NCBI GenBank assembly: GCA_001936135.1
Contig: CP012822.1
Location: forward strand, 682,001 to 746,000
Length of the DNA: 64,000 nucleotides
Origin: Saccharomycopsis fibuligera x Saccharomycopsis cf. fibuligera
Taxonomy: Eukaryota; Ascomycota; Saccharomycetes; Ascoideales; Saccharomycopsidaceae
Direction of reading: 5' to 3'
The first letter of the stretch is position 1, and the number at the start of each line of letters is the position of its first letter. Below the pieces are notes generated by a model. It was not told the origin of the DNA, searched no databases, and saw nothing but the letters and a program-made list of their open reading frames with translations. Both the position numbers and the translations under genes were made by a program. Shown piece after piece: positions 35,573-44,705 of the stretch.

Positions 35573-37474
35573 ATGAGCAAGCTCACTGCCGTTGACGATG
35601 CTTATGTTGACGATACCGTGACGTTTGCCTCACTTGGCTTGGACCCGCGTATCTCTGAAGCAGTGGTCCAACTTGGATTTAAAAATCCAACATTGATCCA
35701 ATCCAAAGCAATTCCTTTAGCTCTTGAAGAAAAGTGCGACATCATTGCTAAAGCCTCTACCGGTTCTGGCAAAACTGCTGCTTATTTGATTCCTATTATT
35801 CAAAGCATTCTTGACGAATATGCTGCTGAAGGTATTATTAGCAATAATGATGGTTCTCATAAATTCAAAGCTGTCATTTTGGTGCCTACTAAAGAACTTT
35901 CTAACCAGGTTGCAAGTTTTTGTAAATTGTTACTAAAGAATTGCGGTAATTTGATAAGTTTATTAAATTTGGCTGATAGTTATACTCCAGATGTGTTGAA
36001 AGCTTTGATTGCTTCAAAACCGGAAATTCTCATCACTACGCCAAATAAATTTCTCAAATTGATTGAAAATGATGATTCTTTAGTTGACTTGAGTGAATTG
36101 CAACAAACGCTTCGTTTCATTTGTCTTGACGAAGTGGATTTAATTTTTTCTTATGGTTATCAGGAAGACTTGGATAAGATTGTGGAATTGCTCAATATAA
36201 GCAAGTTGAATATTCAAAGTTTCTCTATGAGTGCTACATTAAATGACGAAATTACCAGTACGATTAAGACAAATTTTTGCAAGACTCCAAAGGTCTTAAA
36301 GCTTAATGATGATGAAGTGACAAAGAATAAAGACAAATTGATACAATACTATATAAAAACATCAGAATTTGACAAGTTCTTAATGACTTTTGTTATACTT
36401 AAGTTAAATTTAATTAAAGGTAAAATTTTGGTATTTGTGAATAACATTGAAAGAGGTTATAGATTGAAATTATTTTTGGAACAATTTGGTATAAAAGGTT
36501 GTATTCTTAATAGCGAGTTACCAATAAACTCAAGACTACATATAATAGACCAATACAATAAGAACTACTACAACTTGTTGATTGCAACGGATGACTCTCA
36601 TGGCCTTGAAATTGATGAAGGAGATATACAGGAAACCAAAGAAGAGGAAGAACAGCAGCAGCAAGAAGATCATGAATCACAACCAGAACAAAAACAAAAA
36701 GACGAAGAAGAAGAAGAACAACATCAGCAGCAGCAGCAAATAGAAACTGTGCCGCAGCCAAATGCCACTAAACAAAACACTAAACAAAATAGCAAAAAGA
36801 AACGCGATAACGAATTTGGTGTATCCAGGGGTGTGGATTTCAAAAATGTAGCTTGTGTGTTAAATTTTGATTTACCAACCACTTCCAAAAACTACGTACA
36901 TAGAATTGGCCGTACTGCCAGAGCCAACAAATCTGGGATTGCATTATCTTATGTGGTTGATAGTAAATATTGGGGTAAACATAAGCAATCCTCATTACTC
37001 ACTGCTAAGAAAGATGAAAAAATTTTTGAGAGAATCCTCAACAAGCAAAAAAAAATTGGCCTTGATGTCATACCCTACAAATTCAACTCCCTGCACTTGG
37101 AAAGTTTCAGATACAGAGTGGAAGATGCTTTCCGTGCAGTGACAGGTACTGCTATCAGAGAAGCAAGAATCAGAGAAATTAAGCAAGAAATTTTGACTTC
37201 GGAAAAGTTGAAGAGACATTTTGAAGAAAATCCACAAGATTTGGAAGCTTTGAGACACGATAAAGAATTACATGCAGCTAGAGCTCAACCTCATTTGAAA
37301 AACATTCCAAATTATTTGTTACCGGATAGTCTCAAAAAGGATGCAAAGTCTATTGGCTTTGTGCCTTTGAATAAGCCGAATCGTAAAAGACAAAGAGGCG
37401 GTAAGAATGGTAAAAAAGGGGGAAGTGGTAAGAAGAGAAAGTCTAATCCTCTCAAGACATTTAGAGCTAAGTGA
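35573..37474 (+). CDS. DBP9: DEAD-box RNA helicase Dbp9
   Basis: 633 residues from the ATG at 35573. Helicase motifs in order: Q-motif region FKNPTLIQSKAIP, motif I ASTGSGKT, Ia VPTKELS, motif II DEVD (the DEVD form typical of Dbp9), motif III SAT, and C-terminal IFVNN-type strand, then HRIGRTARA (motif VI). An Asp/Glu/Gln-rich insertion of about 70 residues with poly-Q interrupts the second RecA domain before SRGVDFKNV, a place where Dbp9 proteins carry a variable loop. The C-terminus is basic (KRQRGGKNGKKGG). In yeast Dbp9 acts in the nucleolus in 60S subunit maturation. A CTG codon at about 37086 falls where homologues have Lys or Gln, consistent with CUG read as Ser. Confidence 0.94.
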   Translation: MSKLTAVDDAYVDDTVTFASLGLDPRISEAVVQLGFKNPTLIQSKAIPLALEEKCDIIAKASTGSGKTAAYLIPIIQSILDEYAAEGIISNNDGSHKFKAVILVPTKELSNQVASFCKLLLKNCGNLISLLNLADSYTPDVLKALIASKPEILITTPNKFLKLIENDDSLVDLSELQQTLRFICLDEVDLIFSYGYQEDLDKIVELLNISKLNIQSFSMSATLNDEITSTIKTNFCKTPKVLKLNDDEVTKNKDKLIQYYIKTSEFDKFLMTFVILKLNLIKGKILVFVNNIERGYRLKLFLEQFGIKGCILNSELPINSRLHIIDQYNKNYYNLLIATDDSHGLEIDEGDIQETKEEEEQQQQEDHESQPEQKQKDEEEEEQHQQQQQIETVPQPNATKQNTKQNSKKKRDNEFGVSRGVDFKNVACVLNFDLPTTSKNYVHRIGRTARANKSGIALSYVVDSKYWGKHKQSSLLTAKKDEKIFERILNKQKKIGLDVIPYKFNSLHLESFRYRVEDAFRAVTGTAIREARIREIKQEILTSEKLKRHFEENPQDLEALRHDKELHAARAQPHLKNIPNYLLPDSLKKDAKSIGFVPLNKPNRKRQRGGKNGKKGGSGKKRKSNPLKTFRAK

Positions 37475-37674
37475 GTTGATACTGAAACTAGTTCATGTTG
37501 CGTGGTATAAATTAATGCATATTTTTATTGTAAACTAATTGAAAGTGACTTTTTTTGCCTGTCGACTTATTCGATATTGAATCTGTAGTGTACGTTTCGT
37601 CTTGTCTTGGTTTTACTATGCGCGCTATATGGCAGAAATCTAGCCCGTTAAAACTTCGAATTATTCGCTGTGCC

Positions 37675-37797
37675 ATGAGCACAACTGAACGAATCAGAAG
37701 CGTTGGTTATTTAGTTGGCTTGGGCGCTGCTGCAATAGCTTGTTATTGTTTTTCAAAGAAAAAAGGGATATACGCAGAGAGCCTTGTACACCTATGA
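37675..37797 (+). CDS. Possible 40-aa single-TM microprotein
   Basis: ATG at 37675; MSTTERIRSVGYLVGLGAAA then a short hydrophobic stretch and a basic SKKKG. The same frame has an earlier ATG at 37618 (59 aa). Positive residues around one membrane helix resemble small mitochondrial inner-membrane proteins, but nothing else supports it; it may be chance. Confidence 0.22.
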   Translation: MSTTERIRSVGYLVGLGAAAIACYCFSKKKGIYAESLVHL

Positions 37798-37994
37798 AGG
37801 TATCAAAGTATATACGATCCACAATAAAAAATTTACACTCAACAAAAATAGGGATGGACAGTACCAATTAGAACTCCAGCACGGTTTGGCAGAGCAAAAA
37901 GACTTACATCAAGGCTAGATTAAACAGATACAACACAGTCCACGCAAATTATTACACTTCCGAAGTCAATAAACCATAAATTATTAACTGGAAC

Positions 37995-38392
37995 ATGCTT
38001 ATTCTGAGCATCTTTTTGAGCAACGCGCAGGCGGAGGCCGGAAATTATATATTGGATATAATTAAACACCGAGTCTTTCTGGAAGAAGATTTATATAGGT
38101 TGATAAATCGACCCTCATGCGAAAAAGACAAGTTGCATAATAATGGATCGATATGTCTGTTATATTTTCGAGTTACCGAGAAAGAGATAATAAATGCAGG
38201 ATACACTTGTGTGCGTGTGCACTACACGAAAGTCTGCAATACATAAATAAGTTTTATGAAAGATTGGGAGAACTACAAAGCAGGGAAGAAGCAAGGAGCG
38301 AAAAGAGTAGCAAATTGAAGCAGTTTTCGGTAAAAGAAACAGAAAGGCGTAGCATTATAGTTAAAGTATCTGAACAGTTACTAATATATTAG
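37995..38392 (+). pseudogene. Two overlapping small frames, possible broken or spliced gene
   Basis: An ATG frame at 37995-38246 (83 codons) has a helix-like start (ILDIIKHRVFLEEDLYRLIN). A second frame, 38153-38392, ends in a charged coiled-coil-like tail (FYERLGELQSREEARSEKSSK). Together they could be one gene of about 110-130 residues broken by a frameshift, or joined by an intron. I find no canonical GTATGT donor or TACTAAC branch site between them, and no family is recognised. Confidence 0.25.
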
Positions 38393-38547
38393 TGTAAAAA
38401 AAGGAAGAGTAGAAGCCTAGCTACGGTCATAGCGAGGAAAAGTGAGAAGGTGTAGGGATAAAATGGGCAAAGTGAGAGGCAAAAAAGAAGGGCGGGCAGT
38501 GTCCTTCTACTAGTATACTAAAGAACATATATCAACAGAGCGGCAAG

Positions 38548-38549
<2 letters not shown>

Positions 38550-38579
<30 letters not shown>
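38550..38579. repeat. Poly(A) run, 30 nt
   Basis: Uninterrupted A homopolymer, 40 bp downstream of the GNT1 stop (on the opposite strand). Confidence 0.95.
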
Positions 38580-38585
<6 letters not shown>

Positions 38586-38619
38586 AAATATTACAATAAG
38601 ACTATAATTTCAAAAGCCA

Positions 38620-40791
38620 TCAAACTAACGGTAAATGGCATATTTGTAATCTCAAGGTCGCGTGTTTTTGGTAAAGTTTCCGCCAATCGCTGAGTGCTTT
38701 ACATCTGGCTAATTTCGATTCGTATTTTCGTTTATCGTCACTTAGTTCTTTCAATTCGTTAAAACATGCATCAACTCGTTTGTTTATTAAATCGTGGGTC
38801 TTCTGGGACCATGGTTGTGCCAACTCTTTCGATCGGTCTTCTTGGCCATTCTTTCCCTTTGATCTGGATTTTTCTTCCTTGGCCTTTTGCTCTTCTTCCG
38901 GAGTCTGCAATTGCGGTTCGCTAAAGTGAATGAGCTTGACCGCAGGGCTGGATTGGGAACGCGAGTCGGAGAGAATCTCTTGGCTGTGGAAAAGATCACT
39001 GTTCCAATAGTATGCTGGTGCGGGAGAAAATATTTCGCTGACGGCAGAGGCCGCGTTCGCAGCAATGCTATCCTTTGCTGGAGCTACTGCTGCTGCCGGC
39101 GCTGCGTCTGCGCCGGAGTTAGCTTGTGAGCCAACTTCTGGACTACGGCGGTCCTTGTTGTTGACGTTGAAATGCAATTCTTTGAACGCATGGATAAACG
39201 GCAAGTCTGTAGAGTCAGACAAGTAGTGCGAATGATCCAGCTGGGTGAATTCTTCGGTGATTAGATTGTAACGCTGATGCGGAAGGATCATTGCTTGTGG
39301 GATTTTTTTCCAAATAAACAGAGTGCGGCTGTCCTTGCTGCCGGCATCTGAGCTCGCGGCATCCAGAGATTCGCCAGCCTCTTCCGGGGTCAAAGTGGCG
39401 GCGTTCGCCGCTTTTGGCAACCGGTAATCGACCGTCTTGTTGGTGCGGCTAGCATGGGCCAGCTCTGCTACATCTTTGGCGTTGAGATACGATTTGTGCT
39501 TACTGTATTCTGCAGTGTACCGGGTGTCCAACGGCGTTTGGTCAGCCTGCAACAAGCCCTCGTAGTCGGCGCGCTCATTGATTAGCACATTGCTCAAACT
39601 GAAAAACTCATTGAATATATCGAGTCTGTTGGCATCAGCGACAAGGTCCTGGTTGCTGTTGATGTCAATCAACTTTTGGAAAATTTCGTCAAACAAAGAC
39701 TTGGAGGGCTTGATGACCGCCAAGTGAGTGGACCAGAGAAAACGCAGGTTGTCCTTGAAGCGATAATTTGGCAACGCGTTGTAAATCTTGTTGTAGAAGT
39801 TGTTGATGTTTAGTGTTTTCCGGCGCTCAAAATCTCTGAGCACCAGGTCGGCTCTTGCGATTTTGGCGCGCTCGCTCAACTGGATGTCCTTGTTGAGCTC
39901 CCTGCTTAGAAAGCTCCTGTAGTAGCTGGAGCGGGCAAAGTTGAGATGCCTGTAATTCTCCCTGGCTAGCCAGTACGCCTCCGGAAAAGCCACGTGGGAG
40001 GGAGGAATGAAGAACAACTCGTCCAAGTTGTGTTGCAACGCGCTGTTGCAATCGAAGTAGACGATGCGGTCGAACTGCGTCTGATCGAAGAGCAAGGCCT
40101 TCATGTAGTTTGCGCCCCAGACCTCCGGCCGCAACTTTACGTCCTGGGCGCTGCCCCATTCCAAATCAACGGGCAAGAGCTCGACGCCGTAGTCGTTGAC
40201 CGCCGTCTGTAGCAAGTCGACCACCGAGATGCGGTCGGTGTTCCCGTGGCCCTTCCTGTGCTGGCCGAGCTCCTCGTCAGCCTGGATCTCCAACCTGTCC
40301 CAGGCCCGGTCGTAAATAAGCACAAGCCTGGCCCTGGAGCGGTGCGCCCTGCGCAAACTGTGGAAGCTCAGCACCGCGGCGCAAAGGCGGTCCACGTCGG
40401 TGGCGTAGGTCACGTAGGCGTAGTTGTCCCAGTTTATGGAGGCCGGCTCGATCTTGGAGTAGATGTAGTCGATGATGCTGGCCGGCAAGACCTTGAGGTC
40501 CTTCTGCCTGAGCAAGCTGAACTCGTTTCTGTCGCTGGCGGGGCCCGGCGGCAGGAGCAGCAGCGCCAGCGCCAGCGCGGCGCTTGTGTTTCGGGGAGCG
40601 GACGTCTTGAGAGTGAGCAACGGGAGCCTGGAAGAGAGAAGTTTGTCCAAGTTGAATCTCGCGGTCTGGTGGGCTAGGTCCTTGACGATGACGGCGCTGT
40701 CGTTGCGGCCCGCGAGGAGAAACACAAGCGAGTATATGACGAGTCCCGCCACCAGGAGCTGGGCAAGAAGGTGTTTGGCGCCCTTGGCCAT
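38620..40791 (-). CDS. GNT1: Gnt1-like N-acetylglucosaminyltransferase (Golgi)
   Basis: 723 residues from the ATG at 40791. A short basic N-terminus and one membrane anchor (about 8-27, LLAQLLVAGLVIYSLVFLLAG) give a type II Golgi topology. The catalytic region begins near residue 110 (INWDNYAYVTYATDVDRLC) and includes NYMKALLFDQTQFDRIVYFD, then HNLDELFFIPPSHVAFPEAYW. This matches fungal Gnt1, which adds GlcNAc to mannan side chains. The expected DXD metal motif after YF reads D-C-N instead of D-x-D. The frame stays open upstream to 41580 only because the DNA is GC-rich and repetitive; the anchor right after the 40791 ATG makes that the best start. GC content at third positions rises strongly towards the 5' end. 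Confidence 0.8.
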   Translation of the reverse strand: MAKGAKHLLAQLLVAGLVIYSLVFLLAGRNDSAVIVKDLAHQTARFNLDKLLSSRLPLLTLKTSAPRNTSAALALALLLLPPGPASDRNEFSLLRQKDLKVLPASIIDYIYSKIEPASINWDNYAYVTYATDVDRLCAAVLSFHSLRRAHRSRARLVLIYDRAWDRLEIQADEELGQHRKGHGNTDRISVVDLLQTAVNDYGVELLPVDLEWGSAQDVKLRPEVWGANYMKALLFDQTQFDRIVYFDCNSALQHNLDELFFIPPSHVAFPEAYWLARENYRHLNFARSSYYRSFLSRELNKDIQLSERAKIARADLVLRDFERRKTLNINNFYNKIYNALPNYRFKDNLRFLWSTHLAVIKPSKSLFDEIFQKLIDINSNQDLVADANRLDIFNEFFSLSNVLINERADYEGLLQADQTPLDTRYTAEYSKHKSYLNAKDVAELAHASRTNKTVDYRLPKAANAATLTPEEAGESLDAASSDAGSKDSRTLFIWKKIPQAMILPHQRYNLITEEFTQLDHSHYLSDSTDLPFIHAFKELHFNVNNKDRRSPEVGSQANSGADAAPAAAVAPAKDSIAANAASAVSEIFSPAPAYYWNSDLFHSQEILSDSRSQSSPAVKLIHFSEPQLQTPEEEQKAKEEKSRSKGKNGQEDRSKELAQPWSQKTHDLINKRVDACFNELKELSDDKRKYESKLARCKALSDWRKLYQKHATLRLQICHLPLV

Positions 40792-40794
40792 TAT

Positions 40795-40930
40795 CTGTTG
40801 CTCTGCTGCTCTGTTGATCTGTTGCTCTGTTGCTCTGTTGCTCTGTTGCTCTGTTGATCTGTTGATCTGTTGATATGTTGATCTGTTGATATGTTGATAT
40901 GTTGATATGTTGATATGTTGATCTGCTGCG
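40795..40930. repeat. 8-bp tandem array abutting the GNT1 start codon
   Basis: Seventeen contiguous 8-bp units of the form (C/A)TGTTG(C/A)T (the second unit and the last one, which is imperfect, read CTGCTG) end three bases before the GNT1 ATG. In the GNT1 sense direction the units read as ATCAACAG, AGCAACAG or ATCAACAT and contain no AUG, so the array probably forms the 5' leader. Confidence 0.95.
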
Positions 40931-41080
40931 AGCTGACAGGCCTCCACGACGAGCTTTGTCCGAGAGGAGATGACAATGGGAAAAACAATAGCCAGGGGAA
41001 GCGAAACGAAGAAAAAAAGCAGCGCGCAGAATCTGCCAGCGAAAGACGAACCAATGGAGAAGGAGGGAGCAGCGGCAGCA

Positions 41081-41081
<1 letters not shown>

Positions 41082-41113
<32 letters not shown>

Positions 41114-41118
41114 CGTGC
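41082..41118. repeat. (GT)n dinucleotide repeat
   Basis: About 37 bp of alternating C/T-G dinucleotides with two GC interruptions; potential Z-DNA former (inference). Confidence 0.93.
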
Positions 41119-41162
41119 TATTTGAAGCCGCGATGGACGAAGGACGAGGGAAGAAGACGAAG

Positions 41163-41204
41163 GACAAAAGACAAAAGACAAAAGACAAAATACAAAATAC
41201 AAAC
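41163..41204. repeat. 7-bp purine-rich repeat
   Basis: Units of GACAAAA, then TACAAAA, about six copies, followed by short CGACCAG repeats to about 41230. Confidence 0.85.
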
Positions 41205-41432
41205 GACCAGCGACCAGCGGCCAGCGACAAGCGAAAACAGCAAGCCGTGCTGCTGGAAAGCCGCTCCTCAGCGGTGGTCGCTGCGTACCGCAGGAGCAGC
41301 AGCAAGGTATTGAGCGATAAGCTGGCCGCATCCAGAGCTTATTACTTGCAATGGTGACCTCCAGAGAACACACTGTGTGTACACACGAGTGGGCTGCAGT
41401 TTCCGGCCGGCGCGCGGCAGCTGATGGCGAAC

Positions 41433-41535
41433 GGTGGCGCCGCTGGCGCCGCTGGCGACACTGGCGACACTGGCGCCAGCTGGCTGCCTGCCGAGACGTG
41501 GTGCTGGCGCCGCTGGCGACACTGGCGACACTGCG
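41433..41535. repeat. 9-bp GC-rich tandem repeat
   Basis: Units CTGGCGCCG and CTGGCGACA occur in two blocks (about 41433-41480 and 41503-41532) separated by a short unrelated segment; the second block repeats the order of the first. Confidence 0.9.
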
Positions 41536-42740
41536 GGCAGGACACAGCAGCAGACGGCCGGCCGCCAGCAGCCTAAACATCTAGACATCTAGAGGTTTGG
41601 TACCTGGCAGCTGTCTCAGACGAGAAAATAATACGCCCTACGCGCCAGGCCCGAGGCCCTCGGCTCGGAAACCGGTACTAAAGGCTCGGTACGACGGGGC
41701 TCCTGTCGGTTGACATCGCCGCAAAAAAAAAACCGTTGGTGGTGAGTCCTCCGCCGCGAGCAGCAGGGTCGCGCGGGGTGCGGTCACGTTTTCCACGTGC
41801 TGCAATAGCACCCCCTGATTACTATTTTTTTGTTTTGTTTTCCTTTTTTCCTTTTTTTTTGGTTCTTGCTGGGGCGGCAGGGTGACCGCCGCGCGCGTGG
41901 CAGAGAGAAGGAAAAAATGTTGTTTCCTTCTTCTTTCTCCCAGCTTTCCCAGCTGCACCACCGCAGCCGTTTCTTTTTCTCTCTGAATTCTGCGTTTTAG
42001 CGCCGACGCCCAAGGCCCTGCTACAGTGGAACTGCTACAGTGGCCCTCTTGCCAGCAGCCAGGCGGCCCTTCCGTCCCACGCCGCGCAGCATGCGGAGGC
42101 AGCCACTGACAGAGATCGGCAGCAGGCGGCCGTTGGCGGCGGCCGCGTGCAGCGCACACAGTGCTGCGAAGCTGCTGCTCCTCAGCACTCCCACGGCAAT
42201 TGTCCCGCACCCGCGGGGCGCGATAACGCCCGTCAGCCAGCCGCCAGCAAGCGCACCAGGGCGCAAACGCGCCAGCGCCCTGGCGCGCCAGCGCGCAACT
42301 GCCGGCCAACGGGCTGCTGTCTCAGTCGCACAGGGCAGTCAGCCTGCCAACGGGGACGAAGTGGGCTCCCCGCCTGTCTGTCTGCCAGCCAGCCACCAGT
42401 CACCAGCGGTTGCCGCCCGCGCGCGCGCTCGCGCGCTCGCTCCGTTGTGTGCAGCACAAGCGGTGGTTTTTGCTAGAACTCTGTGGAAAAAAAAAAAGAA
42501 AAAAAAAAATTTTTTCTTTGCCAGCGCCGGCCTCGTGGGACACCTTGGCCGTTCTACAACGTACAGCGTTTCTACAACATTGCTCCTGGAGCCATTGCCA
42601 CTTACAGTGAGTGGGCCTCGCCTCGCCACGCCGCGGTCGCAGACTGGCATAGATGCCAGCGCCAGCAGTGCCGCCGGTTTCTCTGAGCGACCTGCTCGGC
42701 TAAACGTGAGCTGGCTGCGATATGTAATGTGTAGCGCTCA

Positions 42741-42850
42741 GATACAAATCGATGCAAATCGATACAAATCGATACAAATCAATACAAATCAATACAAATC
42801 GATGCAAATCAATACAAATCAATACAAATCAATACAAATCAATACAAATC
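42741..42850. repeat. 10-bp tandem array upstream of TEF1, 11 units
   Basis: Eleven exact 10-bp units (G/A)AT(A/G)CAAATC, about 360 bp upstream of the TEF1 ATG. Units 2 and 7 read ATGCAAATC. The 10-bp period keeps every unit on one face of the helix, as in a phased protein-binding array (inference). Confidence 0.96.
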
Positions 42851-43075
42851 ATTGGCTCTGGCGGGCGCCTCTGCGCTGCTGCGCTGCCCTACACTGCACC
42901 ACACTGCGCTACAGAAGTGAACCGCGCGGACAGCATGGGACAGACATTACCCGCATGTGACAGCTTTTTCAGAACAAGGCAAGGTGCAGCAGCGTACCGC
43001 TTCAGCAAATGAAAATTTTTTCCTCGCGCCCAAAAATTCAGGCGACCGGCGGGTTTGTTAGCACCGCTGGGAAAA

Positions 43076-43083
43076 TATAAAAA
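43076..43083 (+). promoter_or_regulatory. TATA box of TEF1
   Basis: TATAAAAA about 130 bp before the TEF1 ATG, followed by a long pyrimidine-rich leader, as expected for a highly expressed yeast gene. Confidence 0.7.
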
Positions 43084-43209
43084 CCTGATAGCTGTCCAGT
43101 TTTTCTACTTCTCTCAACCTCCTTTTCTTTTCCCTTCTTCCTTTCGCTGTCATCTCACACCTGAAATCATCTAGCATTTCTTTCTGAGTTATTAAATCAA
43201 TCATTCACA

Positions 43210-44705
43210 ATGGTATGTTCCAGTCTTCGTCTGGGCTAGCCTGCGGACAGGCTATCCAGCGTGCTTGTTTGCACAACGCCCCCTCGCCTCCTCCTCCCAG
43301 AGTGCCAGCAAACTAACACCTCTTCTAGGGTAAAGAAAAGCAACACGTTAACGTCGTCGTCATTGGTCACGTCGATTCTGGTAAATCCACCACCACCGGT
43401 CACTTGATTTACAAGTGTGGTGGTATCGACAAGCGTACCATCGAAAAGTTTGAAAAGGAAGCCGCCGAATTGGGTAAGGGTTCTTTCAAATACGCCTGGG
43501 TTTTGGACAAATTAAAGGCTGAAAGAGAAAGAGGTATCACCATCGACATTGCCTTGTGGAAATTCGAAACTCCAAAGTACAATGTTACCGTTATTGATGC
43601 TCCAGGTCACAGAGATTTCATCAAGAACATGATTACTGGTACTTCCCAAGCCGACTGTGCCATCTTGATTATCGCTGGTGGTACTGGTGAATTCGAAGCT
43701 GGTATCTCCAAGGACGGTCAAACCAGAGAACACGCTTTGTTGGCCTTCACTTTGGGTGTCAAGCAATTGATTGTTGCCGTCAACAAGATGGACTCTGTCA
43801 AATGGGACCAAAAGAGATTCGAAGAAATCAAGAAGGAAGTCACCAACTTCATCAAGAAGGTTGGTTACAATCCAAAATCTGTTCCATTCGTCCCAATCTC
43901 TGGTTGGAACGGTGACAACATGATTGAAGCTTCCACCAACTGCCCATGGTACAAGGGTTGGGAAAAAGAAACCAAGGCCGGTAAATCCACCGGTAAGACC
44001 TTGTTGGAAGCCATCGACGCCATCGAACCACCAACCAGACCAACCGACAAGCCATTGAGATTGCCATTGCAAGATGTCTACAAGATCGGTGGTATTGGTA
44101 CTGTGCCAGTCGGTAGAGTCGAAACCGGTGTCATCAAGGCCGGTATGGTTGTTACCTTCGCTCCATCCAACGTTACCACTGAAGTCAAGTCCGTTGAAAT
44201 GCACCACGAAACCTTGGAACAAGGTTTGCCAGGTGACAATGTTGGTTTCAACGTCAAGTCTGTCTCCGTCAAGGAAATCAGAAGAGGTAACGTTTGTGGT
44301 GACTCCAAGAACGACCCTCCATCTGGTGTTGAATCTTTCAACGCTCAAGTCATTGTCTTGAACCACCCTGGTCAAATCTCCGCTGGTTACTCTCCAGTTT
44401 TGGACTGTCACACTGCCCACATTGCTTGTAGATTCGACGAGCTTTTGGAAAAGATTGACAGAAGATCTGGTAAGAAATTGGAAGAATCTCCAAAATCTAT
44501 CAAATCTGGTGATGCTGCTATTGTCAAATTCATCCCATCTAAGCCATTGTCTGTTGAACCATTCTCTGCTTACCCACCATTAGGTAGATTCGCTGTCAGA
44601 GACATGAGACAAACTGTTGCTGTCGGTGTTATCAAGTCTGTCGTCAAGGCTGACAAGGCTGCCGGTAAGGTCACCAAGGCTGCTGCTAAGGCCACTAAAA
44701 AATAA
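43210..44705 (+). CDS. TEF1: Translation elongation factor eEF1A
   Basis: Spliced CDS: 43210-43212 and 43329-44705, 459 residues. The first coding exon is the ATG alone. Exon 2 begins [20 protein letters not shown], with the P-loop GHVDSGKS, switch motif DAPGHRDF and NKMD for guanine recognition. Domains 2 and 3 follow, ending in the basic tail [12 protein letters not shown]. The GTPase delivers aminoacyl-tRNA to the ribosome and bundles actin. Codon use is extreme (TTG for Leu, GGT for Gly, GTC/GTT for Val), marking very high expression. It stands head to head with GNT1 across the GC island. Confidence 0.97.
43213..43328 (+). other. TEF1 intron directly after the start codon (116 nt)
   Basis: Donor GTATGT at 43213-43218, branch-like ACTAAC at 43312-43317, acceptor TAG ending at 43328. 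Splicing joins ATG to GGTAAAGAAAAG, giving the universal MGKEK start of eEF1A. Without splicing no eEF1A start would be in frame. The intron is GC-richer than most of the window. Confidence 0.95.

Larger units (their letters stand above)
37475..38619. other. Intergenic region with small candidate ORFs
   Basis: 1.1 kb between DBP9 and GNT1, which converge here. It holds a 40-codon ORF with a hydrophobic segment (37675-37797) and two overlapping frames at 37995-38392, listed separately, then an A30 run. Confidence 0.5.
40100..42960. other. GC-rich island with tandem arrays between GNT1 and TEF1
   Basis: Base composition rises sharply from the 5' half of GNT1 to about 250 bp before TEF1, in contrast to the AT-rich remainder. 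It contains 8-, 2-, 7-, 9- and 10-bp arrays (listed separately) and an alternating CG tract near 42415-42440. All six frames have long open stretches because stop codons are rare in such DNA. Most lack an ATG and show no domains, so I call no gene in 40792-43209. Limits are approximate. Confidence 0.8.

Noticed and set aside
40792-41580. Upstream extension of the GNT1 frame to a 986-residue protein
   Set aside because: It runs through the 8-bp, GT and 9-bp arrays. All three frames are open because the DNA is GC-rich. The membrane anchor directly after the ATG at 40791 marks the real N-terminus.
41638-42309. 223-codon minus-strand ORF in the GC island
   Set aside because: Composition follows the local GC bias; overlapping frames of similar length occur on the other strand. 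No motif.
42040-42960. 306-codon + strand ORF in the GC island
   Set aside because: It starts with GTG, has Ala/Arg/Pro-biased composition and no domain, ends in the translation of the 10-bp array, and long frames exist on both strands here.
43512-44420. 302-codon ORF antisense to TEF1
   Set aside because: Shadow of the strongly codon-biased TEF1 sequence.
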